NCBI GenBank assembly: GCA_002395135.1
Contig: DGWC01000038.1
Location: 17,341 to 65,229, forward strand
Direction of reading: 5' to 3'
Origin: Prevotella sp. UBA4268
GTDB taxonomy: Bacteria; Bacteroidota; Bacteroidia; Bacteroidales; Bacteroidaceae
Length of the DNA: 47,889 nucleotides
The notes below the pieces were generated by a model. It was not told where the DNA came from. It was given only the letters and a program-made list of their open reading frames with translations, and ran no database searches. Shown here piece after piece: positions 17,442 to 28,340 of the stretch (position 1 is its first letter; every line of letters starts with the position of its first letter). The position numbers and the translations under genes are program-made.

Positions 17442-18620
17442 TTATTCTTCTTCAGTGATCTGAACTGTAGCACGACGGTTGAAGTCAACCGGAGTAAGAA
17501 TCTCCACGCCACCATAGTGAGTAGTTGTGATCTTCTCGGGCTTCACACCCATTTCGATGAGTTCGTTCTTCACGCGCTCAGCACGCTTCTCAGAGAGCCA
17601 CTGGTTGCGCTCGGGAGTACCCGTTGCGCTGTCAGCATAACCAGTAACGAGGATGTTGCGGTCATTCTCGATGGCGAACTTGGCCAGAGCCTTCACGTTC
17701 ACGAGGTCTTTCAGCACAGCAATCTCGGTCTTGTTAAGATTGAAGAACACAGAAATCGGGGTTGTGATGAAGTCTTTCACAGACTTTGTGATCACTTCAG
17801 CAGGCTTCTCGATTACAGTCGGCTTCTTTGCGAGTTCGTCGCGCAGGTTGTTGATGGTGTTGTTAGCATCAGCGAGTTGAGCGTTGAGAGCATCGAGTTG
17901 GCTCTGAGAGAGTTGCTTGAGAGCATTTACATCAGGCACTTTGTCCCATCCAGTCTTGCCCACGTTGAAGGTAAGTCCGAGTTCAGCATAGAGCATGTTG
18001 TCGTGGCTGTCCCATCCGCGAGGACCGTCGTTAACAGAATAGAACTTGTGATCACCAGAGAAGTCAGGCTCGTGACGATCCCAACCGAGTTCCAGGTGCA
18101 ACTGTGTGCGGTCAGAAATCTTGAATGTATTGAGCACACCAACACTAAATCCGATTGTGTAGAGGTTCACTGAGCATGTACGAGAAACGCCGAGACCAGC
18201 GAAAGGAATCACATTCCATGTGCGGTCGGGATTGTAGCCATACATAATGTTGCTCAGGTTGAACAACGGCTGGAGGTGAATGTTCCAGAACTTGTTGGAT
18301 TTCTTCACTTCATTCTCGTTTACAGTGCGTCCCCAGATACCATTGAACTTCAAACGTGCTCCGAGTTCGGGAACGAACCACTTGCCAATGCCGATAGCCA
18401 ACTCCGGGCTTGAGCGGAATCCCTTGAACGGGTTCTTGGTCAGGTTGTCTCCATGCTCCTCACCAGTATAGAAAACTCCCCACTGCACACCAGCCTGAAT
18501 AAACCAGTTGTTCCAGAAAGAATTAGTTGCCACACTATGCTTCAGTTCAGGAACTTCGTCCTGTGCCATTGAAGACATCGCGAATCCGGCAAAAGCCAAT
18601 ACGATTAATAATTTCTTCAT
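17442..18620 (-). CDS. OmpA-family outer membrane protein with coiled-coil linker
   Basis: A 392-residue protein with a signal peptide (MKKLLIVLAFAGFAMSSMAQ), a beta-barrel-like N-terminal half (FIQAGVQWGVFYTG, LQPLFNLSNIMYGYNP, MLYAELGLTFNVGKTGW), a linker near residues 225-275 with heptad-like LSQSQLDALNAQLADANNTI, and a C-terminal OmpA/MotB domain (ILVTGYADSATGTPERNQ, LSEKRAERVKNELIEMGV). It differs from the OmpA at 3780 in using a coiled coil rather than a Pro-Ala linker. It is monocistronic: a promoter box upstream and a clear terminator downstream. Confidence 0.9.
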   Translation of the reverse strand: MKKLLIVLAFAGFAMSSMAQDEVPELKHSVATNSFWNNWFIQAGVQWGVFYTGEEHGDNLTKNPFKGFRSSPELAIGIGKWFVPELGARLKFNGIWGRTVNENEVKKSNKFWNIHLQPLFNLSNIMYGYNPDRTWNVIPFAGLGVSRTCSVNLYTIGFSVGVLNTFKISDRTQLHLELGWDRHEPDFSGDHKFYSVNDGPRGWDSHDNMLYAELGLTFNVGKTGWDKVPDVNALKQLSQSQLDALNAQLADANNTINNLRDELAKKPTVIEKPAEVITKSVKDFITTPISVFFNLNKTEIAVLKDLVNVKALAKFAIENDRNILVTGYADSATGTPERNQWLSEKRAERVKNELIEMGVKPEKITTTHYGGVEILTPVDFNRRATVQITEEE

Positions 18621-18677
18621 GTTCTTTTATTTTACGGTAATTTAATTTGGTTGTTTCTATGTTTATAAAATCCGCTA

Positions 18678-18685
18678 CAAAGGTA
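18678..18685 (-). promoter_or_regulatory. Promoter -7 box of the second OmpA-like gene
   Basis: Minus strand TACCTTTG, about 58 bases before the ATG, in A/T-rich DNA. No TTTG stands at the usual distance. Confidence 0.5.
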
Positions 18686-18781
18686 ACAATATTTTTTGAT
18701 TATCACATACTTTTGTCGAAAAAAATTTGAATTTCTGTTATATTTTTTAATAATCTGACATTTTTTCATGCCATTAAGGCA

Positions 18782-20605
18782 TTAATCCAGCAACTTTTCA
18801 ATTTCCATCTGCGGAAGAATGGCCAAAACGGCTTTTCCGTCAGGCGCATAGTTCACGTTGGAACACGCAAACAGTTGGTTGACTATATTCTCCATTTCCT
18901 CATTGGAAAGAATCTGTCCATGGGGAATTGCGGCCTGACGCGCAAGGCACAGGGCGAGACCATGACAGATTTCATCGTGCTGCGCGGCGTCCAGTTCCAC
19001 GGCAGACTCCACCATGCTCCTTACCAGGTTCACCACGTTGACACCCTCGATGCCAGATGGCACGCTGTTGATGGCGAAACTGCCGCCGCCCAGACTCGTC
19101 AGTTCGAAGCCCAGACGCTCCAGTTCGGGCATGACGCGTTCCAAGACAACCACATCCGACGGCGGGAACTGCACCATTTCGGGAAAGAGCATCTTCTGAG
19201 CCGCGCCCGCCATTTTCTCCTGCTGGCGCATGTAACCGTCGTACAAGATCCGCATGTGCGCCCTGTGTTGGTCGATAATCATCAGTCCCGACTTGACGGC
19301 AGTCATGATATAACAGCCCTTATATTGGTAATGCACGGGAGACTTGTCAACAATAATCCCCTGGGAAACTTCCGGGCCGGCCGGCTCCATGTCGAAGAAA
19401 GCCTGCTCCCGAGGCGGTTCTTCGATGTTCCGCTCCAAGCCCTGATAGAGCGTCTCCCACTCTTTCGGCGCCGCATTTTGTTTCCCTGTCCCCTGGCGGA
19501 ACGGATTGTACTGAGGGTCTGCACTGATTTTCGGCGGCCCCGCCTGGGTGTTCGCGGGATTATATGCAGGAATGTCAGGCTTCCCATGTACGTCGAAATC
19601 GATGGAAGGCACATCATTGAACTTGCCCACCGCCTCCTTTACGGCAGCGGCCAGTATCTGCCAGATGGCCTGCTCGTTCTCAAACTTGATTTCAGTCTTC
19701 GTGGGATGGATATTCACGTCGATATCCTCGGGCGAGACATTCATATAAATGAAATACGGCACCTGCTCACCTGCCGGCACCAACCGCTCGAAGGCGTTCA
19801 TCACCGCCTTATGGAAAAAGGGATGCCGCATGAAGCGCTCGTTGACGAAGAAATACTGATGAGCCCCTTTCTTGCGCGAGCACTCCGGCTTGCCCACGAA
19901 TCCTGTGATGCGGCACACGGTGGTATCTACATCGATGGGCAACAGTTCCTGGTTGATTTTCTTGCCAAACACATCGGTGATGCGCTGACGGAGATTCCCC
20001 GTGTGCAGATTGAACACCTCTACCCCGTTACTATGAAAGGTGAAGTTGATGTGAGGATACACCAGCACGATGCGCTCGAAGGCAGCCAGAATATTATTCA
20101 GTTCCGTGGAATTGGATTTCAGGAATTTCCTACGGGCAGGAACATTGAAGAAAAGGTTCTCCACGGAGAAATTGCTTCCCACGGGACAAGCAACAGGCTC
20201 TTGTGCCACCACCTTGCTGGCTGATATGGACAGATTCGTGCCCACCTCGTCGTCGGCCATCCGGGTTTTCAGTTCCACCTGAGCCACAGCAGCAATGCTT
20301 GCCAATGCCTCGCCGCGGAATCCCATGGTGTGCAAATTGAACAAATCGTCGGCCTTCCGGATCTTTGACGTGGCATGACGCTCAAAAGCCAGACGGGCAT
20401 CGGTGGCCGACATGCCCTTGCCGTCGTCGATGACCTGAATGGATGTGCGCCCGGCATCAACCACGATGACATGGATATTGCGCGCACCGGCATCAACGGC
20501 GTTCTCCACCAGTTCCTTAATGACGCTGGCAGGACGCTGAATCACCTCACCAGCGGCAATCTGGTTGGCAACACTATCGGGAAGAAGTTGGATAATATCA
20601 CTCAC
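18782..20605 (-). CDS. mutL: DNA mismatch repair protein MutL
   Basis: Couples mismatch recognition by MutS to strand removal. The 607-residue protein has the GHKL ATPase motifs [26 protein letters not shown] and [13 protein letters not shown] in the first ~110 residues, then a transducer domain, an acidic/proline linker (about 330-410) and a C-terminal dimerisation domain. In place of the endonuclease motif DQHA(x)2E(x)4E it reads [12 protein letters not shown], so the catalytic glutamates are missing, as in E. coli-type MutL. It is the last gene of the guaB-led minus-strand set, 11 bases after the 60-residue ORF. Confidence 0.97.
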   Translation of the reverse strand: MSDIIQLLPDSVANQIAAGEVIQRPASVIKELVENAVDAGARNIHVIVVDAGRTSIQVIDDGKGMSATDARLAFERHATSKIRKADDLFNLHTMGFRGEALASIAAVAQVELKTRMADDEVGTNLSISASKVVAQEPVACPVGSNFSVENLFFNVPARRKFLKSNSTELNNILAAFERIVLVYPHINFTFHSNGVEVFNLHTGNLRQRITDVFGKKINQELLPIDVDTTVCRITGFVGKPECSRKKGAHQYFFVNERFMRHPFFHKAVMNAFERLVPAGEQVPYFIYMNVSPEDIDVNIHPTKTEIKFENEQAIWQILAAAVKEAVGKFNDVPSIDFDVHGKPDIPAYNPANTQAGPPKISADPQYNPFRQGTGKQNAAPKEWETLYQGLERNIEEPPREQAFFDMEPAGPEVSQGIIVDKSPVHYQYKGCYIMTAVKSGLMIIDQHRAHMRILYDGYMRQQEKMAGAAQKMLFPEMVQFPPSDVVVLERVMPELERLGFELTSLGGGSFAINSVPSGIEGVNVVNLVRSMVESAVELDAAQHDEICHGLALCLARQAAIPHGQILSNEEMENIVNQLFACSNVNYAPDGKAVLAILPQMEIEKLLD

Positions 20606-20616
20606 GACAAACCTGA

Positions 20617-20799
20617 TTAATGAATTAAAAAGAGATAAACCAATGCCAAGAGCACCAAGATGAGCAGCAGCGCACTCACACGCGAGGCGCGCCCCACATC
20701 TGCACGCTGCTCGCCACGCGGGAAGAGCATACGCCGTTCTTTGGCAAACCTGTATTCAAGCCGGAAAGGCCTGGGGCGACGAGGGCGGAACAATCCCAT
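20617..20799 (-). CDS. Small single-span membrane protein between mutL and the OstA-like gene
   Basis: A 60-residue ORF with a strongly basic N-terminal half ([18 protein letters not shown]) and one C-terminal hydrophobic segment ([18 protein letters not shown], residues 42-59), giving an N-in, tail-anchored topology. Spacing is tight: 2 bases after the OstA-like stop and 11 before the mutL start, which supports a real gene. I recall similar small ORFs at this place in Bacteroidales but cannot name a function. The Arg/Pro-rich tail could contact nucleic acid or lipid headgroups; that is speculation. Confidence 0.7.
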   Translation of the reverse strand: MGLFRPRRPRPFRLEYRFAKERRMLFPRGEQRADVGRASRVSALLLILVLLALVYLFLIH

Positions 20800-20801
20800 G
20801 G

Positions 20802-22481
20802 CTACGGCTCTGAGGATTTCTGTATATCAGACAGTTTCTGCAATGGCGCCTCATGGCGATTGACAATCTTCATCTCCGTTCCCTGCGTCTTTCCGCGCCA
20901 CTCAAAGATATCGTCCTTGTCAACGGGACGGATATAGTCGAACCAAGCAAAATTGGGCAGTTTGCTCTTCCCCGGGGGAATCTGGGTGACAGGATAGCCC
21001 ACTCCATCTGACTTTGGTGCCCATATCTTCTGCAGTTTCCGCTCCTTGAGATACATTTTCATCTCGGAAGTCTCGATATAGTTCATCATGATTAGTGTGC
21101 TGTCCTTGTCGTCTTCTATGTAATACACCGACACCACATTGCCTTCTGCATCACTCCTTGAGATTTCTCCATCGACGAAATAGGCGAACATCTCCTTCGA
21201 CGATAGTTGATTGAAATGTTCCTGGTTATCCACCTGTTCGATTGACATGGCCTGCCCGATTACATGCGCCTTGTTGATGGTGGAGTCTTTCATATACACC
21301 TCGATCACCTCGCCCAGCAACTGACGATTGAAATTCCAGGTAATCGGATCCTTATACAACGTCATGAGAGAATCTTTCGTGTTATACACCAAGGAATCGC
21401 ACACGGCCTGCATATCCTTCCTATATGCGCGCACCTTGTCGAAACAATGAATGGAGCGCCATACGGAATCCGTCTCCATGTCGTGAGTGAACATCTTCAT
21501 GCTGTCGGCATGCATATACAGCGTGTCCTTCTGAGAATAGTCAACCAGTTTGGCACGTTTCGTGGCATAGGCCTCTCCGGTTTTCTCATTATACCAGAAG
21601 CGGTCGCAATACAGCATGTTCTTGTTTTCCTTGTCAACATAAACCACATTGCGGAAGCCTTCGCTGATGCCGTTTTTGTCATCATGGAACAGGCTGTCGC
21701 CCGTTAGTTCCTTCTGCTTGTTCACCAGCGTACTCCGTCCGTAGAGTTGCGCAAACTCCTTGTTGGTGTCGTAATAGCCCTCTGACGTGTTGATGATGCT
21801 TGCTCCAGACGTGATTGTCGACGGGCCTACGATGTGGGCCAGTGCCGACCGCGTGTTGTAATGGAGCGTATCGGTGGTCAGCAAGAACTTGGGATTCTTC
21901 AGATGCACATCAAAATTGAAAACGGCCTCGCGCGTATCCGTATAATACTCTCCCCAGTCGCTGGTGAGCACATTCTTCTTGTCGATCATTTTTCCTCCGT
22001 CGAAGAAATAGCCCATGTTGTAGAGCCGGTCGAAATCAAGGCTGTCGGTATACAGTTTTGTCTGGCGATGGGTAAGAACGACGTTATGGCGGGCATGGGC
22101 CATCTGGTCGTTACCGTCGTAGAAGGCATAATCGCTGGTCATCGTGAGGGTATCGCCCTGACGCATTCTCACATGGCCGAAGGCCTCGAAAGAGTTTGAC
22201 GCCTCAAAGAAATAAGCACTGTCGCAGGTGAGATTTGCCCCTTTGTGGCGGAAATGCACCTTGCCGTTGAGCACCTGCGCATCCCTCACCCTGCCATACA
22301 TGTCGTATGAGAGTTTGTCGGCATGCACCAGATACACACGCTCGTCGGTCTTCTGCCGAGGGCGCTTCTTCCGAGGAGCCTGACGCGAGAAAGCCAAACA
22401 TAGTCCAAACAGGCATAAAACCACCATGACGATGGCTCTATGCCCGCTGAATATCTGTTTTGTCAGTCTTTCTATACTCAT
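20802..22481 (-). CDS. OstA/LptA-like LPS transport protein
   Basis: A 559-residue envelope protein with one N-terminal membrane anchor (AIVMVVLCLFGLCLAFS, residues 17-33) and a long periplasmic beta-jellyroll region of the OstA (LptA/LptC/LptD N-terminal) type: repeated segments such as VHADKLSYDMYGRVRDAQVL, LTCDSAYFFEASNSFEAFGH and LTMTSDYAFYDGNDQMAHA recur about every 25-30 residues. Such folds bridge LPS across the periplasm. It is several times longer than E. coli LptA, as usual in Bacteroidetes. Its start overlaps the SurA-like stop by 4 bases. Confidence 0.88.
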   Translation of the reverse strand: MSIERLTKQIFSGHRAIVMVVLCLFGLCLAFSRQAPRKKRPRQKTDERVYLVHADKLSYDMYGRVRDAQVLNGKVHFRHKGANLTCDSAYFFEASNSFEAFGHVRMRQGDTLTMTSDYAFYDGNDQMAHARHNVVLTHRQTKLYTDSLDFDRLYNMGYFFDGGKMIDKKNVLTSDWGEYYTDTREAVFNFDVHLKNPKFLLTTDTLHYNTRSALAHIVGPSTITSGASIINTSEGYYDTNKEFAQLYGRSTLVNKQKELTGDSLFHDDKNGISEGFRNVVYVDKENKNMLYCDRFWYNEKTGEAYATKRAKLVDYSQKDTLYMHADSMKMFTHDMETDSVWRSIHCFDKVRAYRKDMQAVCDSLVYNTKDSLMTLYKDPITWNFNRQLLGEVIEVYMKDSTINKAHVIGQAMSIEQVDNQEHFNQLSSKEMFAYFVDGEISRSDAEGNVVSVYYIEDDKDSTLIMMNYIETSEMKMYLKERKLQKIWAPKSDGVGYPVTQIPPGKSKLPNFAWFDYIRPVDKDDIFEWRGKTQGTEMKIVNRHEAPLQKLSDIQKSSEP

Positions 22482-23923
22482 TTAATCCATCCTTCATACT
22501 CGAATGAACAATCCTTATACCGGTCGTTCATTCTGACATATACATCCTTCAGTTTATTCTGCACCCACTCCTTGATGTACGATTCTCTTCGCTTGGCAAG
22601 CACCACGTTCTTCATGGTCTGGAAATCTTCAGTGATGGTGGCCCGGTGACCGTCGACACGGCTCTTGAGCATGGCAATCACACAAACGGTCTTTCCTTTG
22701 CTGTTCACCATCTGGAACGCCTGGGATATCTCTCCCACTTTCATGGTGTCAACCACACGTGCCACCTCAGTAGGAAGATCCTGCATCCTGAACTTGGAAG
22801 TGCGGCCGGTCTCCGAGACGTTGGCCATCAATCCATGGTTGTTGCGCGTGTCCTTGTCGTCAGAGATATACGATGCCGCCTCGTTGAACGAGAACTTGCC
22901 GTCGCGTATATCACCGGCAATGGAATCGAGGCGCGCCTTTCCCTGCTCGATGGCCTCATCGGTAACTTTCGGCTTCAGCAGGATATGGCGGCACTTGATT
23001 TTGTCGCCGCGCTTGTCAATGAGTTGGATGATGTGATAGCCGAATTCCGTCTCAACGATTTTCGATATTTTCTTCGGATCGGTGAGGTTGAAGGCAACGT
23101 TTGCAAACGCAGGGTCGAGCATGCCTCGGCCGGTATAGTCGAGTTCTCCGCCCTGTCGTGCCGTGCCGGGATCTTCTGAATAAAGACGGGCCAATGTGGC
23201 AAACGAAGTCTCACCGCGTGTGACTCGATCGGTATATTCTCGCAATTCGTCTTTCACCCTGTTGATTTCTTCAACGGCCACTTTAGGGGTGAGCGTGATG
23301 ATCTGCACCTCCACCTCAGTGGGAACGAAAGGAATGCTGTCTTCGGGAAGGTTCTTGAAGTAATTGCGCACATCTGCCGGCGACACCGTGATGTCTTCCA
23401 CCAGTTTCTCCTTCATCTTCTCAATCATCTGACGGTCGCGGAAATCGTCGTGCATCTCCTGGCGGATCTGCAAGAGCGATTTCTTGCGATACTCCTCCAG
23501 TTTCTCTCGACTGCCAATCAACTGAATCCAATAGTTGATTTGCTGCTCCACAGCCTGCGCAATCTCACCTTCAGTAACCTCGATACTGTCGATGGCCGCC
23601 TGATGCAAGAACAGTTTCTGCACGGCAATCTGCTCCGGAATGCTGCAATCGGGATCGCCGCTCCACCGGACACCTTCGGATTCTGCCTGCAAACGCATGT
23701 ATTCCACATCCGATTTCAAGATGGCCTCGTCACCGACCACCCATATCACCTCGTCAATAACATTCGCCTCATTATAGAGATCTGGCTTGGTTTTCACGCT
23801 GTCATCTTGATCAGGGCTTTGCGTGCCCGCAACTACAGAGAAGCGCGGACCTGTGGCATGGATTCCGATGGCAATGCCCAAGACCACCACCGTGGCCAAT
23901 ATCATTTTCATCGATAGTTTCAT
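22478..23923 (-). CDS. SurA-like periplasmic peptidyl-prolyl isomerase
   Basis: A 481-residue chaperone for outer-membrane proteins. It has an N-terminal signal segment (MKMILATVVVLGIAIGIHA), a SurA N-terminal helical domain (VIDEVIWVVGDEAILKSDVEY), and two parvulin domains: the first with LYSEDPGTARQGGELDYTGR and FGYHIIQLID, the second starting at IKCRHILLKPKVTDEAI. DEVIWVVGDEAILKSD is the usual SurA opening. It lies just after another isomerase gene and overlaps the OstA-like gene, fitting a shared role in outer-membrane assembly. Confidence 0.92.
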   Translation of the reverse strand: MKLSMKMILATVVVLGIAIGIHATGPRFSVVAGTQSPDQDDSVKTKPDLYNEANVIDEVIWVVGDEAILKSDVEYMRLQAESEGVRWSGDPDCSIPEQIAVQKLFLHQAAIDSIEVTEGEIAQAVEQQINYWIQLIGSREKLEEYRKKSLLQIRQEMHDDFRDRQMIEKMKEKLVEDITVSPADVRNYFKNLPEDSIPFVPTEVEVQIITLTPKVAVEEINRVKDELREYTDRVTRGETSFATLARLYSEDPGTARQGGELDYTGRGMLDPAFANVAFNLTDPKKISKIVETEFGYHIIQLIDKRGDKIKCRHILLKPKVTDEAIEQGKARLDSIAGDIRDGKFSFNEAASYISDDKDTRNNHGLMANVSETGRTSKFRMQDLPTEVARVVDTMKVGEISQAFQMVNSKGKTVCVIAMLKSRVDGHRATITEDFQTMKNVVLAKRRESYIKEWVQNKLKDVYVRMNDRYKDCSFEYEGWIK

Positions 23924-23935
23924 CTGTTTTCTTAT

Positions 23936-25396
23936 TTAATGTTTATTCACCGTGGACAGCACTTGGCGATCCACTGTTACGGGATAGCGCTTACGCAACT
24001 CTGCCACCCACTCCTTTTCGAGCATCTCCTGATAGTCGGAGGTGACGAGGCTGCGCACATCCTCATACTCTTCTGGTCCTTTCTTCAGCAATTTGCCATA
24101 AACGGCATCAATCGGATAACCTTTCACTTCGTTGACAGTAGTGTCTTTTTTGAACACCATCTTGTCAATCAAAGCATGGTCACCTTTCTTGAACAAGCCT
24201 TTTTCCACGCGGATGCGAATAACAGAATCCTTGTTGAAGGTGGTGCGCAGACGATCTGCCCACTTGTCAAACGACAGTCCCTTCACGCTGTTCTTCACAG
24301 CCTTCACGTCGCCTTGTTCCTTCACGTGATAGGCAATGCCTTTATAGCGGGGTTCATCCCACTTGTATTTCTTCTTGTTCTTCTTGAAATAAGCGGCAAG
24401 TCCTGCATCATCCTTGGCAGCCTTATCCCAAACCGTGCGGTTGCTGATTTCATAAAGCAGCAATCCTTCGTAGTATTCACGAATCAGATTCTTCAGTTCG
24501 GGATCTTTTGCCGACAATTCGTTGGTGCGCTCTTCCATAATCCGCTCACGCGTCAAAGCACCATTGCTTTTCGCTACCATCTCGTCAACGGCATTGCGGG
24601 CAACGTGCTCACTGGCATTGCGGGCCTCAAGGAACTTCATGATATCATCCTTCAGTTCTTCAAACGGCTCCAGTTGCTTACGGTCTTTCATCAAGATAAT
24701 ATGAAAACCAAACGGAGATTGCACCGGCTTGCTCATCTCGCCTTTCTGCAAAGCATAGGCAGCATCCTCAAACTCTTTCACCGTCTGACCCGGCTGAATC
24801 CACGGCAGCAAGCCTCCCTGTCGGGCAGAGCCGGGATCCTGAGACACCTTCTTTGCCATTTCAGCAAAGTCGGCCCCATTGAGTAACGCCTGATAAATGG
24901 AATCAATGCGCTCGCGGGCTGTTCTCTCCTCTTCCTTGCTGGCATTCTGCTTCAGGAGCAGGAGGATATGCGCAGGCATAATCAGCCCTTGCGGGCCTAT
25001 TGCTTTCTTCGTATTGTCATAGACTGCATGAGCCTCTGCCAGCATCCCCTCATCGGTAACAAACGACGGCAGCACCTGCTGGTCACGATAAGTGGCAAAC
25101 TCCTGCTTGAACGACACCATCGTATCCAGATGTGCATCGAGGGCAGCCTCCACTTTCAGTTTGTAATTGATGAAGAGGTCAACATATTCGTCAACCGTTT
25201 TCTTGTCGATGACTCCCTCCGCATTGTTCTTGTTATATGAATACTCAAACTCAGAACGAAGCACAGGTTTCCCGTTAACAGTCATGATAACGGGGTCATT
25301 GCCCTGTGCCATGGCGGGACAGGACAACAGGCAAGAAATGACAAACAGCATGGCCATACCCAGCCAGCGGTTCCCCCAAAAACAAATCCTGCTCAT
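23936..25396 (-). CDS. Parvulin-type peptidyl-prolyl isomerase
   Basis: A 486-residue exported isomerase with a signal peptide (MAMLFVISCLLSCPAMA; it could also be lipidated at a cysteine there), an N-terminal helical region, one clear parvulin domain near residues 140-240 (PAHILLLLKQNAS, VSQDPGSARQGGLLPW, SPFGFHIILMKDRK) and a C-terminal region of about 200 residues with weak similarity to a second, degenerate domain. It lies 12 bases upstream of the SurA-like gene and 79 bases after guaB. The duplicated isomerase pair is a common Bacteroidales arrangement. Confidence 0.9.
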   Translation of the reverse strand: MSRICFWGNRWLGMAMLFVISCLLSCPAMAQGNDPVIMTVNGKPVLRSEFEYSYNKNNAEGVIDKKTVDEYVDLFINYKLKVEAALDAHLDTMVSFKQEFATYRDQQVLPSFVTDEGMLAEAHAVYDNTKKAIGPQGLIMPAHILLLLKQNASKEEERTARERIDSIYQALLNGADFAEMAKKVSQDPGSARQGGLLPWIQPGQTVKEFEDAAYALQKGEMSKPVQSPFGFHIILMKDRKQLEPFEELKDDIMKFLEARNASEHVARNAVDEMVAKSNGALTRERIMEERTNELSAKDPELKNLIREYYEGLLLYEISNRTVWDKAAKDDAGLAAYFKKNKKKYKWDEPRYKGIAYHVKEQGDVKAVKNSVKGLSFDKWADRLRTTFNKDSVIRIRVEKGLFKKGDHALIDKMVFKKDTTVNEVKGYPIDAVYGKLLKKGPEEYEDVRSLVTSDYQEMLEKEWVAELRKRYPVTVDRQVLSTVNKH

Positions 25397-25475
25397 ATTC
25401 TTTATTCTAATTCTACTTTTAATTCACAAACACCCTTATAGGCAAGGGGAGGAAGGAGCGGAAGAGCGGCACTGA

Positions 25476-27017
<1,542 letters not shown>

Positions 27018-27133
27018 TCACGAAAAACTTACCTTATTAATGCAATTTAACCAATGATTATCCCAGCAAATGGGCATGCGAGGCCAAGAATGATGGAAAT
27101 AGGGAAAATCCTTACCATGTTTAGGGAAAAACC

Positions 27134-27165
27134 TTTGGCAGTATGGAATTTTCTTTGTTTCTTTG
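27134..27165 (+). promoter_or_regulatory. Promoter of the secreted Thr/Asn/Arg-rich protein
   Basis: TTTG, 20 bases, TTTCTTTG on the plus strand; the -7 box differs from TAnnTTTG at one position. Predicted leader about 70 nt. The rest of the 284-base gap from guaB (26958-27241) holds no ORF I can support. Confidence 0.45.
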
Positions 27166-27241
27166 CAGTGAGAAAAAGAAATCATGCACCCGTTAGGGAA
27201 ATGATAAAAACGAATGTAGAACCACTTAAATACTTACGATT

Positions 27242-28009
27242 ATGAAAAAGTTCATGATGATGATGGCAATGATGGTAACGATAGTTACTTCTGCCAAGGC
27301 AATGACATACAGCGAGGCCCGCACTGAGGCCCTGTTCCTGACGGACAAGATGGCATACGAACTGCGCCTGAGCAACGCACAGTATGACGCTGTGTATGAA
27401 ATCAACCTCGACTACATGCTCACGGTCATGGTTCACGACGACATCTTCGGCACCGCCTGGGCACGCCGCAACAGCGACCTGCGCTATGTGCTCACGATTT
27501 ACCAATATGAGGTGTATCAGGATACTCAGTATTTCTATCGCCCCATCTATTGGAACAACAACATGTTCACATTCCGCATCTACGGCATGTACCGCGACCG
27601 CACACGTTTCTACACCACCTATCGTCCGGCTGGCCTGAGGGACTATCGCGGCGGACACAACGTGGGAAGTGTGAGTTTCTACATGAACCGCGAGTTCAAT
27701 AAGCCCGTCAACCTGCGTCCGGCCATGATGGGAAGGCCGAAGTCTACGTGGAACACGACTGTACCCGTTACAACCAACCGCGTGGCAACGAACAACCATA
27801 GCGTCACGACGAACCGCACGGTCACCACGAACCGCACGGTCACAACCAGCCGTAGCGTGACGACAAACCGTCCTGCAACGAGCACAAACACCATGCCGCA
27901 GCGCTCTGCCACAACCAGCAGGTCAGCAACGACCTCTTCAAGCAGCAGGAACAACAGCAGCAACAGCCAGACACCGCAGCGTGGTGCACGTTTCGGCGGA
28001 CGCAGATAA
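27242..28009 (+). CDS. Secreted protein with Thr/Asn/Arg-rich repeat tail
   Basis: A 255-residue exported protein of unknown function. The signal peptide is Met rich and ends TSAKA (residues 1-20). Residues 21-160 form a compact domain with many aromatic residues (ALFLTDKMAYELRLSNAQY, RYVLTIYQYEVYQDTQYFYR). From about 175 on the chain is low complexity: repeated TTNRTV/TTSRSV pentamer-like units, then Ser/Asn runs and a basic end GARFGGRR. The repeat is made of near-identical DNA, so it may vary in copy number. The tail suggests an O-glycosylated or surface-binding region; Bacteroidetes O-glycosylate D(S/T) motifs, which are not frequent here. Terminator follows directly. Confidence 0.75.
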   Translation: MKKFMMMMAMMVTIVTSAKAMTYSEARTEALFLTDKMAYELRLSNAQYDAVYEINLDYMLTVMVHDDIFGTAWARRNSDLRYVLTIYQYEVYQDTQYFYRPIYWNNNMFTFRIYGMYRDRTRFYTTYRPAGLRDYRGGHNVGSVSFYMNREFNKPVNLRPAMMGRPKSTWNTTVPVTTNRVATNNHSVTTNRTVTTNRTVTTSRSVTTNRPATSTNTMPQRSATTSRSATTSSSSRNNSSNSQTPQRGARFGGRR

Positions 28010-28021
28010 ACACGCACAAGC

Positions 28022-28064
28022 AACGCCCCCGACCAGGAATCATCCTTCGTCGGGGGCGTTTTTT
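28022..28064 (+). terminator. Intrinsic terminator after the secreted protein gene
   Basis: AACGCCCCCGAC pairs with GTCGGGGGCGTT around a 15-base loop, followed by TTTT. Begins 13 bases after the stop codon. Confidence 0.9.
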
Positions 28065-28090
28065 ATGGTCGCTTGCTATCAATCAGCGAA

Positions 28091-28264
28091 TCAATTGTCA
28101 AAATTTACCCAGATAGATTTGGACGGCACAGAGCCATTATATTCGCCATTAGGTTCGGTGGACGGCGTGGTTGACTCCGAATCGAGCAGATCAGAGCCAG
28201 TGAGCATGGTCTCCGGTATCATTTGCTTTGCCAAAATAGTGGGCTTGATATATTCTTTTTTCAT
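28091..28264 (-). CDS. 57-residue small protein, MKKxYIKP type
   Basis: Minus strand, ATG at 28264 and TGA at 28091. The product begins MKKEYIKPTILAKQMIPETM, then LTGSDLLDSE, and ends KSIWVNFDN. Short ORFs starting MKK-(E/T)-Y-(I/T)-KP with an acidic, Ser/Thr-rich tail recur in Prevotella and Bacteroides, and I recall them only as hypothetical proteins. It begins 76 bases after the stop of the frameshifted secreted-protein gene on the same strand and may share its transcript. There is no signal peptide or membrane segment. Function unknown; a precursor peptide or partner of the upstream gene is possible. Confidence 0.6.
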   Translation of the reverse strand: MKKEYIKPTILAKQMIPETMLTGSDLLDSESTTPSTEPNGEYNGSVPSKSIWVNFDN

Positions 28265-28340
28265 TGCATTGATGTTTTTAAGATTCTACATAAGCGTGCT
28301 CCGGCGATGGGATCATCAGCCAGAACCCACCATAAAAACG

